From Neobacillus sp. PS3-34 (lineage in GTDB: Bacteria; Bacillota; Bacilli; Bacillales; Cytobacillaceae): DNA of 64,000 nt. The stretch spans positions 3,208,501 to 3,272,500 of the forward strand of contig NZ_CP133267.1 of the NCBI RefSeq assembly GCF_030915465.1. Reading direction: 5' to 3'. Made by a program: the position numbers and the translations under genes. The stretch's first letter is position 1. The number at the start of each line of letters is the position of its first letter. The notes under the pieces were generated by a model that saw only the letters and a list, made by a program, of their open reading frames with translations, made no database searches and was not told the DNA's origin. Positions 8,091 to 19,805 of the stretch are shown here, one piece after another.

Positions 8091-9095
8091 ATGGACACAC
8101 CTATCCTAACTATTATAGTTCCCTGTTATAACGAAGAAGATGTTTTGCCTGTAACGGTCAAACAGTTGACTGGGATTATTGGGAAAATGATTGATGATAA
8201 CCTTGTCTCCTTTAGAAGCTGTCTTCTTTTTGTAGATGACGGAAGCAAGGATAGAACATGGGAAATAATCGAAGAGGAAAATAGAGACAATCCGTATGTT
8301 AAAGGCCTAAAGCTAGCAAGAAATGTAGGCCATCAAAATGCGTTATTGGCGGGATTAATGACAGCGAAAGAACAATCAGACTGCGTCATTTCCATTGATG
8401 CCGATCTCCAGGACGATATTTCTGTTATTCCTGTTTTTGTCGAAAAGTATTGGCAAGGGAATGATATCGTTTATGGGGTTCGGGATAAGCGTGAGACCGA
8501 CACCGCCTTCAAAAGGAATACTGCATTAGGTTTCTATAGCTTTATGCGTAAATTGGGCATTGAGCTAATTCCTAATCATGCAGACTTCAGATTGATGAGT
8601 AAACGTGCGCTTGACGAGCTTGCCAACTATAAGGAGCGAAATATCTTTCTGAGGGGAATTATTCCATTAGTAGGATTTCCATCTACCCAAGTCTTTTACG
8701 ACAGAAAGGAACGGATGGCAGGTGAATCCAAATATCCGTTGAAAAAGATGATAGCTTTTGCTATATAAGGAATAACTTCATTCAGCATTGCGCCAATCAG
8801 ATTTGTTACCTTAGTCGGTTTTCTGGCTGCCTTGATCAGTATATTTGCAGGAGGGTATGCATTTCTTCAAAAATTATTAGGTCATACTGAATCAGGGTGG
8901 GCTTCATTAATGATTTCTATTTGGTTTATCGGTGGATTGCAATTGATAGGTATCGGCCTGATTGGAGAATATATTGGTAAAATATTTAACGAGGTAAAAG
9001 GACGCCCAAAATTTTCGATCCAAACCAACTTGTTTTCAGAGAAAAATTATATCTCACAAACCACAGACAAGAATGTAATTTTAGGGCAGAAATAA
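8091..9095 (+). pseudogene. YkoT-like family 2 glycosyltransferase with an in-frame stop
   Basis: The intended protein is 334 residues: a GT-A domain (TIIVPCYNEED, DDGSKD, and the DXD region SIDADLQDD at about residues 98-106) and two C-terminal membrane helices, as in polyprenyl-phosphate glycosyltransferases of the GtrB/CsbB/YkoT type. Codon 226 is TAA (8766-8768), but the reading frame is the same before and after, and the protein continues as GITSFSIAPIRFVT, exactly what the family has at this point. Either a point mutation (for example GAA to TAA) removes both membrane helices, or it is a base error. AAGGAG precedes the ATG at 8091, six bases after the ykoS-like stop. Confidence 0.8.
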
Positions 9096-9271
9096 ATAGA
9101 ATCCATTGCGGGTTTAATTATGTCGAAGTTTTGAACATTATCAATATGAAAACCTACTTTTTATGAAAATGCTTCTCAAAAGGTATAAAATTTCACATAA
9201 ATGGCTTAAAATTTAAGGGGCGTGCATGTTTCACTGTGCAGCAAGTTATTAAGTTATGAGGAGATTTTATA

Positions 9272-10021
9272 ATGAAAAAGCTTTTTTTAGGAGTGGCTCT
9301 ATTCATGGGCCTGCTAACCGGCTGTAATAGCCAAGATCATTCTGCAAATCAGGATGGGGGCGGAAAAAGCCTTGAACCTGTGGAAGTAACCATCAAAACT
9401 GAGCCAGAGAAAATCAATCCAAATGAAGAGGTTAAGATAATAGCATTGGTGACTCAGGGAAAAGAAAAAGTAGCTGATGCAAACGAAGTGAAATTCGAAA
9501 TTTGGAAAAGCGAGCAGGAGGATCATTCCATGAAACCTGCTCATAATGACGGAAAGGGACTTTATTCCATTACTACTTCCTTTAAAGAGGACGGCCATTA
9601 CTTTATTACTGCGCACGTTACGGCTCGCAGTATGCATACCATGCCTAACAAGGAAATTACAGTAGGCACTCCGGTTGAAGAACATAGTGAAGCAGGGGAA
9701 CATCATCATTCAGATGAACATCATCATGATTCAAGTGTTTCGATCGAATTGCTGGGAGACAAGCCATTCCATGTAAACAAGGAAACAATATTAACCGCTC
9801 TTGTTAAACATGATAATACCCCCCTTACAAACGCAAAAGTGACGTTTGAGGTATGGGCAGGAGAAGAACAAAAGCACGAATGGATTGATGGGAAAGAGAG
9901 TGGCGGTGGAAAATACACCGCAGCTAAGACATTTACCCGCACTGGTGCATATCATGTCCAAATCCATGTTGAAAACGATGAACTTCATGAACATAATGTC
10001 ATTATGTTTGAAGTGAAATAA
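9272..10021 (+). CDS. Lipoprotein with two YtkA/FixH-like domains and a His-rich linker
   Basis: A 249-residue lipoprotein: signal peptide with lipobox LLTGC (Cys at about residue 18), then two related beta-sandwich domains of the YtkA/FixH type (about 35-130 and 155-249). Each has the pattern VKFEIWKSE / VTFEVWAGE followed by GLYSITTSF / GKYTAAKTF, so the protein arose by internal duplication. The linker carries HHHSDEHHHDS, a likely metal-binding run. YtkA-like proteins sit on the outer face of the membrane and are often linked to copper or cytochrome assembly; that link is inferred here. GAGGAG precedes the start; a strong terminator follows. Confidence 0.8.
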   Translation: MKKLFLGVALFMGLLTGCNSQDHSANQDGGGKSLEPVEVTIKTEPEKINPNEEVKIIALVTQGKEKVADANEVKFEIWKSEQEDHSMKPAHNDGKGLYSITTSFKEDGHYFITAHVTARSMHTMPNKEITVGTPVEEHSEAGEHHHSDEHHHDSSVSIELLGDKPFHVNKETILTALVKHDNTPLTNAKVTFEVWAGEEQKHEWIDGKESGGGKYTAAKTFTRTGAYHVQIHVENDELHEHNVIMFEVK

Positions 10022-10035
10022 AAAATGAGAAAGAA

Positions 10036-10062
10036 GGCTGCGATTACAAACGCAGCTTTTTT
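10036..10062 (+). terminator. Rho-independent terminator
   Basis: GCTGCG and CGCAGC arms with an eight-base loop are followed by six T. It closes the lipoprotein gene. The interspersed repeat starts five bases later. Confidence 0.85.
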
Positions 10063-10066
10063 CTTC

Positions 10067-10240
10067 GTCTAGGAAATTATAAAATTAAATGATGTGAATA
10101 ACTTCTACAAGTTGTATTAATCTAGCTCCAGCCCCCAGCCCCTCGGGGTCATAAGCCAAATCACTCCAGAAATCAGGATTTCCTGCGTGATTCGTCTTAT
10201 GCCTGTCGGGGCTAACCAGGGCGCTTGCGCATTTTGTTCT
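10067..10240. repeat. Interspersed structured repeat, copy 1 (no GATA module)
   Basis: A ~174-bp element shared with 19332-19694 and 41384-41600. Common landmarks are GTCTAGGAA at the left, TTAATCTAGCTCCA, ATAAGCCAAATCACTCC, and GGCGCTTGCGC at the right. The right half folds into a long interrupted hairpin: AGCCCC/GGGGCT, CATAAG/CTTATG, AATCAC/GTGATT and CAGGA/TCCTG pair in nested order. This copy has a short TT loop at the tip where the other two copies carry a 63-bp insert. CTAGCTCCA...GCGCTTGCGC elements are widespread in Bacillaceae genomes; their role is unknown. Confidence 0.8.
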
Positions 10241-10262
10241 TTCGCTTTCGTCTCCATGTGTT

Positions 10263-11256
10263 TTATGACTTCGCTAAGTTATCTCGGTCATCGGATTGCG
10301 GAGGTTCTTCCAGCCATCCATGCTTGATCATGATATTGGCACCATCCTCCGCAAACAATGCAATCTCGGGAATCAATGAAGCATATTTCAAGCAAATGTC
10401 CCTGCGCGGACTCGCGGCCATTGCGGCTCCATAGTTTCCAATTCCAGCTGCAATCATGGCAGATGAATGGAACATGATGAGTTTATCTGAGAAAACCTTT
10501 TCTGTAGAGTCTGTAACTGCCATGTCCCATGACATCGGGGCAGGAAGATCATTCTTTATTAAAATATCACTGAAAATATCCATATGTTTAGTTGCAATTC
10601 TTTTACCCCGAAGCAAAAATTGTGTTACATCTGGATTTTGTGCTGCCTGGCCAAAACCCATCATCAATGCTTTTCCAATTGCATTAGTTTGGACATTATG
10701 TGATTTCAATTGCAGTGAGTGGCCTAATCTCTCCCAAAAATCCTGCCAGAAAATGCTGGCCTTCTATATAAACAGCTTTATCAGGAGTAGAAATAAAAGG
10801 CGGCCTTATATAGGTCCCCTGTTTCAGCATCAATCCCTTGGCCAAATCCTGTAAAATAACAGCCGATTTTAAGACTTGCTTCTGGAAAGCGGCAATATCA
10901 TCACGAGTTACCAGCCCCAGTGCTATTCCGCTGGCCGCCATTCCTAAAACAGACATATTCCGTAAATACATTAGCACGTACGAGTCAGAAAAAAGCCTAG
11001 CCGCCGATATATTAACATCACTTTTTGTAAACCCAATTGGTATCGGAAAGCCTTCTTTTTTAAAAATTTCTTGTAAATTTACAATATTTTTTTTTGATGA
11101 ATCATGAGCGAATTCTATAATTGACTTAACCTCTGAATCATCCGCTTTTTCGATAAAATAGCTTAACACACAATTTGCTGCAGTATCATTCATATACTGA
11201 ACCCAAAGTGTGGCCATCTCTGCAGATGTCAAAAGGATCTTTGTTTTATCGTCCAT
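10263..11256 (-). pseudogene. DUF3231 family protein (frameshifted)
   Basis: Two frames together give about 330 residues of a DUF3231 protein, a helical family related to CotF-like coat proteins and built of two repeats of about 160 residues. The N-terminal repeat runs 11256 to about 10700 and the C-terminal repeat resumes near 10710 (NVQTNAIGKALMMGFGQAA). Around 10697-10710 the frame is lost within a CACA stretch, so a small deletion is likely. It starts four bases after the gdh stop with AGAGGG as ribosome site, so it belongs to the glcU-gdh operon. The function is unknown, but the context points to sporulation or spore coat. Confidence 0.65.
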
Positions 11257-11260
11257 ACCA

Positions 11261-12914
<1,654 letters not shown>

Positions 12915-13144
12915 CTTACTACCCTCTTTCTAATGTACTCATAAATATGTTTTCCTAGGTGAGGAAACTCTACTCATGGATTGTAAGCTCATAATTGATG
13001 ATGATTCAGTATGTAGGTTTTCAGTAGTGAAAAAATTGTGAACATGTACTGCCATGTCACAGTTTATTCCTATTTGAATGTTGTTTAGGTTGCTTTTATT
13101 TATTAACCTTATTAGTAGGGAGCACAATTAGAGGTTTTCCCACT

Positions 13145-13197
13145 TTGGAAGAAACGAAACATATTTCAGTATAATATTATACTTGTAAACGTTTTCA
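13145..13197 (+). promoter_or_regulatory. Promoter overlapped by a CcpA cre site
   Basis: A TATAAT at 13170-13175 with TTGGAA at 13145-13150 (19-bp spacing, rather long) forms a candidate promoter. TGTAAACGTTTTCA at 13184-13197 matches the cre consensus TGTAANCGNTNNCA perfectly and would cover the transcription start, the position for catabolite repression. The first gene downstream is the 75-residue ORF at 13366, then adhE. Confidence 0.65.
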
Positions 13198-13290
13198 TTT
13201 TTTCAAGAAAACAAATTCATCTTTCTACAAAAAAAAGCTTTATTTTAAAGAATTATTATTATTATTAATCATTAAATGATAATTCATAGT

Positions 13291-13308
13291 TTGTTCAATA
13301 TTTCACAA
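13291..13308 (+). promoter_or_regulatory. Probable Rex operator 1
   Basis: TTGTTCAATATTTCACAA differs from the Rex consensus TTGTGAAnnnnTTCACAA at two positions in one half. Rex releases DNA when NADH/NAD rises, inducing fermentation genes such as adhE. It lies upstream of the small ORF at 13366. Confidence 0.55.
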
Positions 13309-13365
13309 TCTACTATTCTGAATTCGTGTTATTATGAAATCAGAAAGGAACAAGGAGTGATTAAA

Positions 13366-13593
13366 ATGATGGTTTGCGAATGGAAAACCTTCACGACAGA
13401 TTCAGAGACATTTACATTAGAAGCTTTTGAAGAATTAGTAGGAGATGAATTTGAGGCAATGATGTTCAAAGATGACGAAAGCATTCCCGCCTATATCTGG
13501 ACTGTGAACTACGTCATCATTGTAAAAAGATGTTCCAAGCTGTTTACCGATATTTCATTTGAAAAAATCCCTAGAAATCCAGTCTGCGAATAG
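13366..13593 (+). CDS. Small acidic protein upstream of adhE
   Basis: A 75-residue soluble protein, starting at ATG 13366 with AAGGAG eight bases before it; the frame is open further upstream but without a start signal. It is acidic in the middle (FEELVGDEFEAMMFKDDE) with a beta-rich C-terminus (YIWTVNYVIIVKRC) and three cysteines. I do not recognise a family. It lies between a cre/Rex-marked promoter and the adhE gene and probably shares adhE regulation, so a role in fermentative growth is conceivable but unproven. Confidence 0.65.
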   Translation: MMVCEWKTFTTDSETFTLEAFEELVGDEFEAMMFKDDESIPAYIWTVNYVIIVKRCSKLFTDISFEKIPRNPVCE

Positions 13594-13632
13594 TAGATTA
13601 GATATAAAATTCTAAGCTGTTTCTTAAAAGAC

Positions 13633-13650
13633 ATGTGAAATACTTCACAA
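13633..13650 (+). promoter_or_regulatory. Rex operator 2 just before adhE
   Basis: ATGTGAAATACTTCACAA matches the Rex consensus TTGTGAAnnnnTTCACAA at all but the first base and is a near-perfect palindrome. It ends 25 bases before the adhE start codon, so bound Rex would block transcription or early elongation of adhE at low NADH. Confidence 0.8.
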
Positions 13651-13675
13651 ACAAATGATAACTTTGGAGGGTTTT

Positions 13676-16278
13676 ATGATGGCAGTGGATGAAAAAGCGG
13701 TAATGGATAAAAAAAATACATCAGATATGATTGACCGTCTCGTAGATAACAGCTTGAAGGCGTTGAAGGAGTTCCGTAGTTTTGATCAGGAAATGATCGA
13801 TGAAATCGTTAAACAGATGGCCCTTGCAGGACTTGATCAGCATATGCCCCTTGCAAAAATGGCAGTAGAGGAAACAAAGCGTGGCGTATATGAAGACAAA
13901 ATCATTAAAAACATGTTCGCTACAGAATATGTTTACCATAATATCAAATACAATAAAACGGTCGGTATTATTAGTGAAAATGAACATGAAGGAATGATTG
14001 AGATTGCTGAGCCGGTTGGTGTCGTAGCAGGCGTAACGCCGGTAACGAACCCGACTTCCACTACCATGTTCAAGGCGCTTATCTCCATCAAGACAAGAAA
14101 TCCGATTATCTTCGCTTTCCATCCGTCAGCGCAAAAATGCAGCAGCGAGGCAGCGAGGATATTAAGGGATGCAGCAATTAAAGCCGGTGCCCCTGAGAAT
14201 TGCATCCAGTGGATTGAAAAGCCTTCACTTGAGGCGACACAAGCACTGATGAACCATTCTAAAATCTCCATGATTCTTGCTACTGGCGGCGCGGGAATGG
14301 TCAAATCAGCCTACAGCTCTGGTAAACCTGCACTTGGTGTAGCTGGCAACGTTCCATGCTATATTGAAAAATCAGCAAACCTTCAGCAGGCAGTAAACGA
14401 TTTAATTTTGTCCAAAACATTCGACAACGGCATGATTTGTGCTTCCGAGCAGGCTGTCATCGTCGATAAAGATATTTACAACGAAGTAAAAAAAGAGATG
14501 ATCGCCAACAACTGCTATTTCTTAAATGAAGAAGAGAAGCAAAAAGTTGAAAAGCTGGTTATCAACGAACATTCCTGTGCCGTGAATGCCGATATCGTCG
14601 GAATGCCGGCATACAAAATTGCTGAAATGGCTGGTGTAGTCGTTCCGGAAGCCACTAAAATCCTTATTGCAGAATTAAAGGGTGTAGGCCGCAATTCCCG
14701 CTTTCAAGGGAAAAATTAAGTCCGGTTCTTGCATGCTACAAGGTGAGCGGCCTTGAAGAAGGATTAAAGAGAGCGGAAGAAATGCTTGAGTTTGGCGGTC
14801 TTGGCCACTCTGCCGTTATTCATACCACTGATGAGGCTGCCATCCAGGCTTTTGGATTGCGGATGAAAGCAGGACGCATCATTGTGAATGCACCATCTTC
14901 CCAGGGAGCGATTGGCGATATTTACAATGCATATATGCCATCTTTAACCCTGGGATGTGGCACTTATGGCGGAAACTCCGTGTCTACGAACGTCGGAGCC
15001 GTCCATTTAATCAATACTAAAAAGGTTGCTAAAAGGAATGTAAATATGCAATGGTTTAAAGTTCCGTCCAGGATTTATTTTGAGAAAAATTCTACTCAAT
15101 ACCTGTCAAAAATGCCGAAGATTTCTAAGGCGTTCATTGTTACAGATCCAGGAATGGTTAAATTGGGCTATGTCGATAAAATTCTTTACTATTTGCGCAA
15201 GCGCGCGGATTATGTCCATTGCGAAATTTTTTCAGAAGTTGAACCTGACCCATCCATCCAGACAGTGATGAAGGGTGCTGAAATGATGACTAATTTTCAG
15301 CCGGATGTGATCATTGCACTTGGCGGCGGTTCTGCGATGGATGCTGCGAAAGGAATGTGGCTGTTCTATGAATATCCGGATGCAGAGTTCTTTGGATTGA
15401 AGCAAAAGTTCCTGGACATCCGCAAACGGATCGTAAAATATCCTAACTTAGGAGTTAAGGCACAATTCGTTGCGATTCCAACCACTTCTGGTACAGGGTC
15501 TGAAGTGACATCATTTTCAGTTATCACTGATAAAGAAGCGAATATGAAATACCCGCTTGCCGATTATGAATTAACACCAGACGTTGCGATTATTGATCCG
15601 CAGTTTGTTATGACGGTGCCTAAGCATATTACAGCTGATACAGGTATGGACGTATTGACACATGCAATTGAAGCATATGTGTCCTGCATGGCTAACGACT
15701 TTACCGACGGACTCGCCATGAAGGCGATCCAGCTAGTATTTGAATACCTTCCAAGAGCGTATCGAAATGGCAGCGACGAATTGGCCCGTGAAAAAGTGCA
15801 TAATGCTTCAACCATCGCGGGTATGGCTTTTGCAAATGCATTCCTTGGCATCAACCACAGCCTTGCACATAAGCTAGGTGCAGAATTCCATATTGCCCAT
15901 GGGCGTGCAAATACAATCCTGATGCCGCATGTCATTCGCTATAATGCTTCAAAACCGAAGAAGTTTACTGCTTTCCCTAAATACGATCACTTTGTTGCAG
16001 ATGAACGTTATGCCGAAATCGCCCGTGTGCTAGGCCTGCCAGCTCGTACGAAAGAAGAAGGAGTCGAAAGCCTTGTCCAGGCAATCATTAAATTGGCTAA
16101 AGAACTCGATATTCCAATGAGCATAGAAACAAATGGAGTAGATAAAGCAGAGTTTGAAAGCAAGGTCGACTTCCTGGCTGATAAGGCATTTGAGGATCAG
16201 TGCACTACTGCCAACCCTAAGCTTCCTTTAGTAACAGAGCTCGCTGAAATTTACCGTCAGGCGTTTAAAGGCGTTTAA
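13676..16278 (+). pseudogene. adhE: Bifunctional acetaldehyde-CoA/alcohol dehydrogenase AdhE (one frameshift)
   Basis: Restoring one C at 14690 (GGCCCG read as GGCCG) joins two frames into a ~867-residue AdhE, the family's usual size. The N-terminal half is the CoA-acylating aldehyde dehydrogenase with catalytic Cys in NGMICASEQA; the C-terminal half is an iron-dependent alcohol dehydrogenase (GGGSAMDAAKG, TTSGTGSEVTSF, and metal ligands in GINHSLAHKLGAEFHIAHGRAN). It reduces acetyl-CoA to ethanol, regenerating two NAD. ATG 13676 follows TTTGGAGG. Rex and cre sites upstream fit redox and catabolite control. A strong terminator follows. Confidence 0.93.
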
Positions 16279-16309
16279 TTCTAAATCAGCAGTTTATAAC
16301 AAATCAGAG

Positions 16310-16353
16310 AAGCCCTGTAAGGTTAGTTCCACTAGCCTTACAGGGCTTTTTTT
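16310..16353 (+). terminator. Rho-independent terminator of adhE
   Basis: A perfect 13-bp stem (AAGCCCTGTAAGG with CCTTACAGGGCTT) and a 13-base loop are followed by a run of T. Confidence 0.92.
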
Positions 16354-16520
16354 GCGACACAAATGCAAAAAATAAAAAAATGAATCTTTTAGGGTTTCGA
16401 AATATTTTAAAATTACAGTATAATAAAAATAATCAATTTAAACAAAATGGCTTAGATTTGGGGATTTTCAGAAAATAGCTGGAAAAATCTAAATACATTA
16501 AAGCAAAGAAGGAGCCGACG

Positions 16521-18132
16521 ATGATAAATTTTGATGCACTTACATACCCTTACTCTTCGCAGCGGATGATGACTGTTGCAAGAAAAGGAATGGTTGCAAC
16601 ATCCCAGCCCCTTGCTGCACAAGCGGGGCTGGATATTTTAAAAAAGGGCGGCAATGCAATTGATGCAGCCATTGCGACAGCAGCTTGCTTAACAGTAGTC
16701 GAGCCGACTTCCAACGGAATTGGCGGAGATGCATTTGCCCTTGTTTGGACAAATGGTGAGCTATATGGGCTGAATGCAAGCGGGTGCACCCAAGGCTTTA
16801 ACGATTGAAGCAGTAAAAGAGAAAGGGCATGAAACAATGCCTAAGTTTGGCTTGGTTCCGGTTACAGTTCCGGGTGCACCATCGGCGTGGGCAGAGCTTT
16901 CCAGACGCTTTGGCAAGCTGCCGTTAAGGGAAGTGCTGGAGCCTGCTATTCAGTATGCTGAAAACGGGTATCCCCTTACTCCGATACTGGCCAAGTATTG
17001 GCAGCGGGCAGCGCAGATTTATAAAAAGCTGTTTAAAGGAGCAGAGTTTGAAAGCTGGTTTAATACCTTCATGCCTGGCGGAAAAGCACCACAGGTGGGG
17101 GATATTTGGCGCTCACCTGATCATGCAGCAACGCTTCGTGAAATCGGGGAAACAGGTGCCGAATCTTTTTACAGAGGAAGCCTTGCTGAGAAAATCGATG
17201 AATTTTCACGTCAGCATGGAGGGTTTTTACGTAAAGAAGACCTGGCTGGATATCATCCAGAATGGGTTAAGCCAATCAGCGTTAATTACCGGGGTTACGA
17301 CGTTTGGGAAATTCCGCCGAATGGTCAGGGGCTGGTTGCTCTTATGGCATTAAACACACTTAAAGGTTTTGAGTTTTCCGAAAAGGAATCAGTGGAAACG
17401 TATCATAAACAAATCGAAGCGATGAAACTGGCATTTGCCGATGGAAAAAAATATATTACCCAGGAAGATAAGATGACGGTACCTGTTGAACAGCTTTTAA
17501 GCAGCGAATATGGAAAAGAGCGCGCGAGCCTAATCAGCGGGGAAGCATTAACCCCTGAACCTGGAACACCGCCATCGGGCGGAACAGTTTACCTTGCGAC
17601 AGCCGATGAAGATGGCAATATGGTATCATTTATCCAGTCAAATTATATGGGCTTTGGATCCGGAATCGTCGTACCAGGAACAGGAATTGCCCTGCAAAAC
17701 CGAGGGCACGATTTTTCACTCGATCCTGAACATGCAAATCGCCTTGAGCCAGGCAAAAAAACGTACCATACGATTATTCCAGGCTTTATGACAAAAGGGA
17801 ACGAGGCTGTCGGCCCTTTTGGAGTAATGGGAGGTTATATGCAGCCTCAGGGACATGTCCAGGTTGTCATGAACACAGTTGATTTTCACTTGAATCCTCA
17901 GGCTGCCCTTGATGCACCAAGATGGCAGTGGGTAGAAGGGAAAACGATTGAAGTAGAGCGTGCACTTCCAGCACATATTGCGGAAGAACTTGCTAGAAAA
18001 GGCCACGATATTAAAGTGGCACTTGATTCAGGCGGTTTCGGGCGGGGACAGATTATTTGGAGAGACCCGGTAAGCGGCGTCCTTTTCGGAGGTACCGAGC
18101 CTAGAACAGACGGAACTGTAGCATCCTGGTAA
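16521..18132 (+). pseudogene. ywrD: Gamma-glutamyltransferase family protein, YwrD-like (frameshifted)
   Basis: Two frames join at the GGG run 16782-16784 (one G too many, or two bases lost), giving about 536 residues. Gamma-glutamyltransferase hallmarks are [20 protein letters not shown] near the N-terminus, SNGIGGDAF, and the autoprocessing nucleophile Thr in PSGGTVYLATADEDGNMVS, followed by the small-subunit motifs. The enzyme cleaves or transfers gamma-glutamyl groups. The gene order with two chromate-transporter halves is that of B. subtilis ywrD and ywrB-ywrA. AAGGAG precedes ATG 16521; a TATAAT at 16419-16424 may be its promoter. Confidence 0.88.
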
Positions 18133-18172
18133 AGAAGCAACAAGACAGACAGATTAAAGGATTTGATAAACT

Positions 18173-18753
18173 ATGAAACAATGGAATCTTTTTTTAGCCT
18201 TTTTCAGGCCAGGAATACTTGGTTATGGGGGATGCCATCCTCAATCCCGCTCGTTCATAAAGAGGTTGTCGGCAAATACAAGTGGATGAGCGATGAGGAG
18301 TTCGGCGATGTATTGGCACTGGCAAATATGCTGCCAGGTCCAATCGCAACCAAGCTTGCAGGTTATATTGGCTACCGTATTGGCGGGACATTAGGACTGA
18401 TAAATGCTGTTTTGGCTTCAACGCTCCCGACCATTATACTGATGATTTTTCTGCTAACCTCACTTTCTTCCTTTAAGGACCAGCCATGGGTATTGGGTAT
18501 GACGAAAGCGGTGGTGCCTGTTGTTGGGGTCATGCTTGCCGTATTAACCTGGCAATTTTACGAAAATGGGCGAAAAGCAATGGGCTGGAAAGGGAATCTT
18601 ATCCTCGTCGTGATAAGCCTGATCCTCATGGAAGTGCTGAATGTCCATCCCGGATTTTTGATTGCGGGTCTTCTAGTGCTGGCTCTAGCTGGACCGGAAA
18701 AAAAGAAAGTGACTGAAAAAGATACGGTAAATCGGGAGGGGAAAATCAAATGA
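18173..18753 (+). pseudogene. Chromate transporter, first half (frameshifted)
   Basis: The start is ATG 18173 (MKQWNLFLAFFRPGILGYGG), which reads into the downstream frame only if one G is restored near 18234, where ATGGCC appears as ATGCC. The corrected product is about 193 residues with six membrane helices and the family motif GYGG..SIPLV. It belongs to the short-chain ChrA proteins, which work as heterodimers of two half-size homologues; the partner follows immediately. Chromate efflux is the annotated role of the family, but the physiological substrate of these Bacillus proteins is not settled. Confidence 0.85.
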
Positions 18754-19283
18754 TGGTTCAGTGGAAGATTTTTCTCTCATTTTTCATCCCGGGAATTTTA
18801 GGTTATGGAGGGGGGCCATTTTCCATTCCGCTTATAGAAAATGAAGTCGTCGACCGTTATGGCTGGCTGACGGTGAAGGAATTCAGTGAGGTGCTGGCAC
18901 TTGCCAACTCACTTCCTGGCGCAATCGCCACTAAAATGGCAGGCTATATCGGCTATCAGCAGGGCGGAATTCTTGGTGCGGCTGTGGGAGTATTCGCCTC
19001 TGTTGCCCCGTCATTGGTATTAATGATTGCTTTGCTGAGCCTTTTATACAAATACAAAGATTCGCCAAGAGTAAAAAAATTGACGACGTATGTTAGGCCC
19101 GCCATTGCTGTCATGCTGGGTGTCATCGCCTTTCAATTTTTGAAGGGATCATCGCTTGATATAGGCTTTTGGCAGACACTGGTTCTTGCCTCAATAAGCT
19201 ATGTTTTGATGGAAAAAGTCAAAGTCCACCCTGCATTGGTCATTTTAGCCGCGCTAGGGTACGGAGCCATATTCCTTCATTAA
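18750..19283 (+). CDS. Chromate transporter, second half
   Basis: A 177-residue half-size ChrA protein with six membrane helices, homologous to the preceding gene (PGILGYGGGPFSIPLIENEVVDRYGW; ANSLPGAIATKMAGYIGY in both). The start overlaps the previous stop as ATGA, so translation is coupled and a 1:1 heterodimer is likely. Together with the gamma-glutamyltransferase gene it forms a three-gene operon ended by the terminator at 19297. Confidence 0.92.
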   Translation: MMVQWKIFLSFFIPGILGYGGGPFSIPLIENEVVDRYGWLTVKEFSEVLALANSLPGAIATKMAGYIGYQQGGILGAAVGVFASVAPSLVLMIALLSLLYKYKDSPRVKKLTTYVRPAIAVMLGVIAFQFLKGSSLDIGFWQTLVLASISYVLMEKVKVHPALVILAALGYGAIFLH

Positions 19284-19296
19284 TATTCGTGAGATA

Positions 19297-19329
19297 GCTG
19301 CCATCCTTACAAGGGTGGCGGCTTTTTTG
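19297..19329 (+). terminator. Rho-independent terminator
   Basis: GCTGCCATCC pairs with GGGTGGCGGC across a six-base loop, then six T. It ends the ggt/chromate transporter operon. The interspersed repeat starts three bases later. Confidence 0.88.
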
Positions 19330-19395
19330 TCGTCTAGGAAATAATAAAATTAAATGATGTGAATAACTTCTACAAGTTGTATTAATCTAGCTCCA

Positions 19396-19458
19396 CAAGG
19401 AAAGCTTCGGCAGCATATGCTTCGCACGAAGAAATAGCGATAGCTTTTTCGAGGAGCA
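19396..19458 (+). repeat. GATA-loop module, copy A1
   Basis: Begins CAAGGAAAGCTTCGGCAGCA and contains GCACGAAG and a stem around GCGATAGC. It ends at an AGGA (19452-19455). It is the most diverged of the three plus-strand copies and is inserted after CTAGCTCCA rather than at the hairpin tip. Confidence 0.7.
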
Positions 19459-19573
19459 CCCAGCCAGTTTTCACCTTTGAATAGCCCCTTTGAATTTCTT
19501 GCTCCAAGCATGACCTTTAGGTGATGCTTGGAGCAGCTCGGGGTCATAAGCCAAATCACTCCAGAAATCAGGA

Positions 19574-19636
19574 CAAGGAAAGCTTCGGCAGCATCCGCAT
19601 CGCACGAAGGAAAAGCGATAGCTTTTCCAAGGATGA
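19574..19636 (+). repeat. GATA-loop module, copy A2
   Basis: A 63-bp insert beginning CAAGGAAAGCTTCGGCAGCA, bounded by AGGA on both sides. The core is a perfect 8-bp stem GGAAAAGC / GCTTTTCC closed by a GATA tetraloop. A second pairing, GCAG.CATCC with GGATG.A.CTGC, extends the host hairpin into which it is inserted. Copy 1 of the host repeat shows the corresponding uninterrupted tip. Confidence 0.8.
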
Positions 19637-19805
19637 CTGCGTGATTCGTCTTATGCCTGTCGGGGCTAACCAGGGCGCTTGCGCCTTTTGTTCTCTTGCT
19701 TCGACAGGCTTGATCCAAGACTAGAAAACTTGAATTATGAACGAAGCAAGCGGTCTATGCGCGAAACTACAAATTACTTCAATCTCCACATGGATGTACG
19801 CCGGA

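Larger units (their letters stand above)
19332..19694. repeat. Interspersed structured repeat, copy 2 (two GATA modules and an extra hairpin)
   Basis: Same family as 10067-10240 and 41384-41600; the left 64 bases and right 60 bases are nearly identical to copy 1. It is enlarged by a 63-bp GATA module at the tip of the long hairpin (19574-19636) and by a second insertion after CTAGCTCCA at 19396, which itself contains another GATA module. That insertion ends with a separate 11-bp hairpin (GCTCCAAGCAT at 19501-19511 pairing with 19524-19534). It lies directly after a terminator. Confidence 0.82.

Noticed and set aside
12915..13100. Sigma-G promoter for glcU-gdh
   Set aside because: TGAATC and TGAGTA -35-like motifs exist but none is followed at 17-18 bp by a CATACTA-like -10 box.
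15564..15935. Minus-strand ORF inside adhE
   Set aside because: It lies wholly within the iron-alcohol dehydrogenase domain; composition is that of an antisense shadow.
16540..16837. Long open frames opposite the gamma-glutamyltransferase start
   Set aside because: They overlap a clearly recognised gene on the other strand, lack ribosome sites and show no protein family features.
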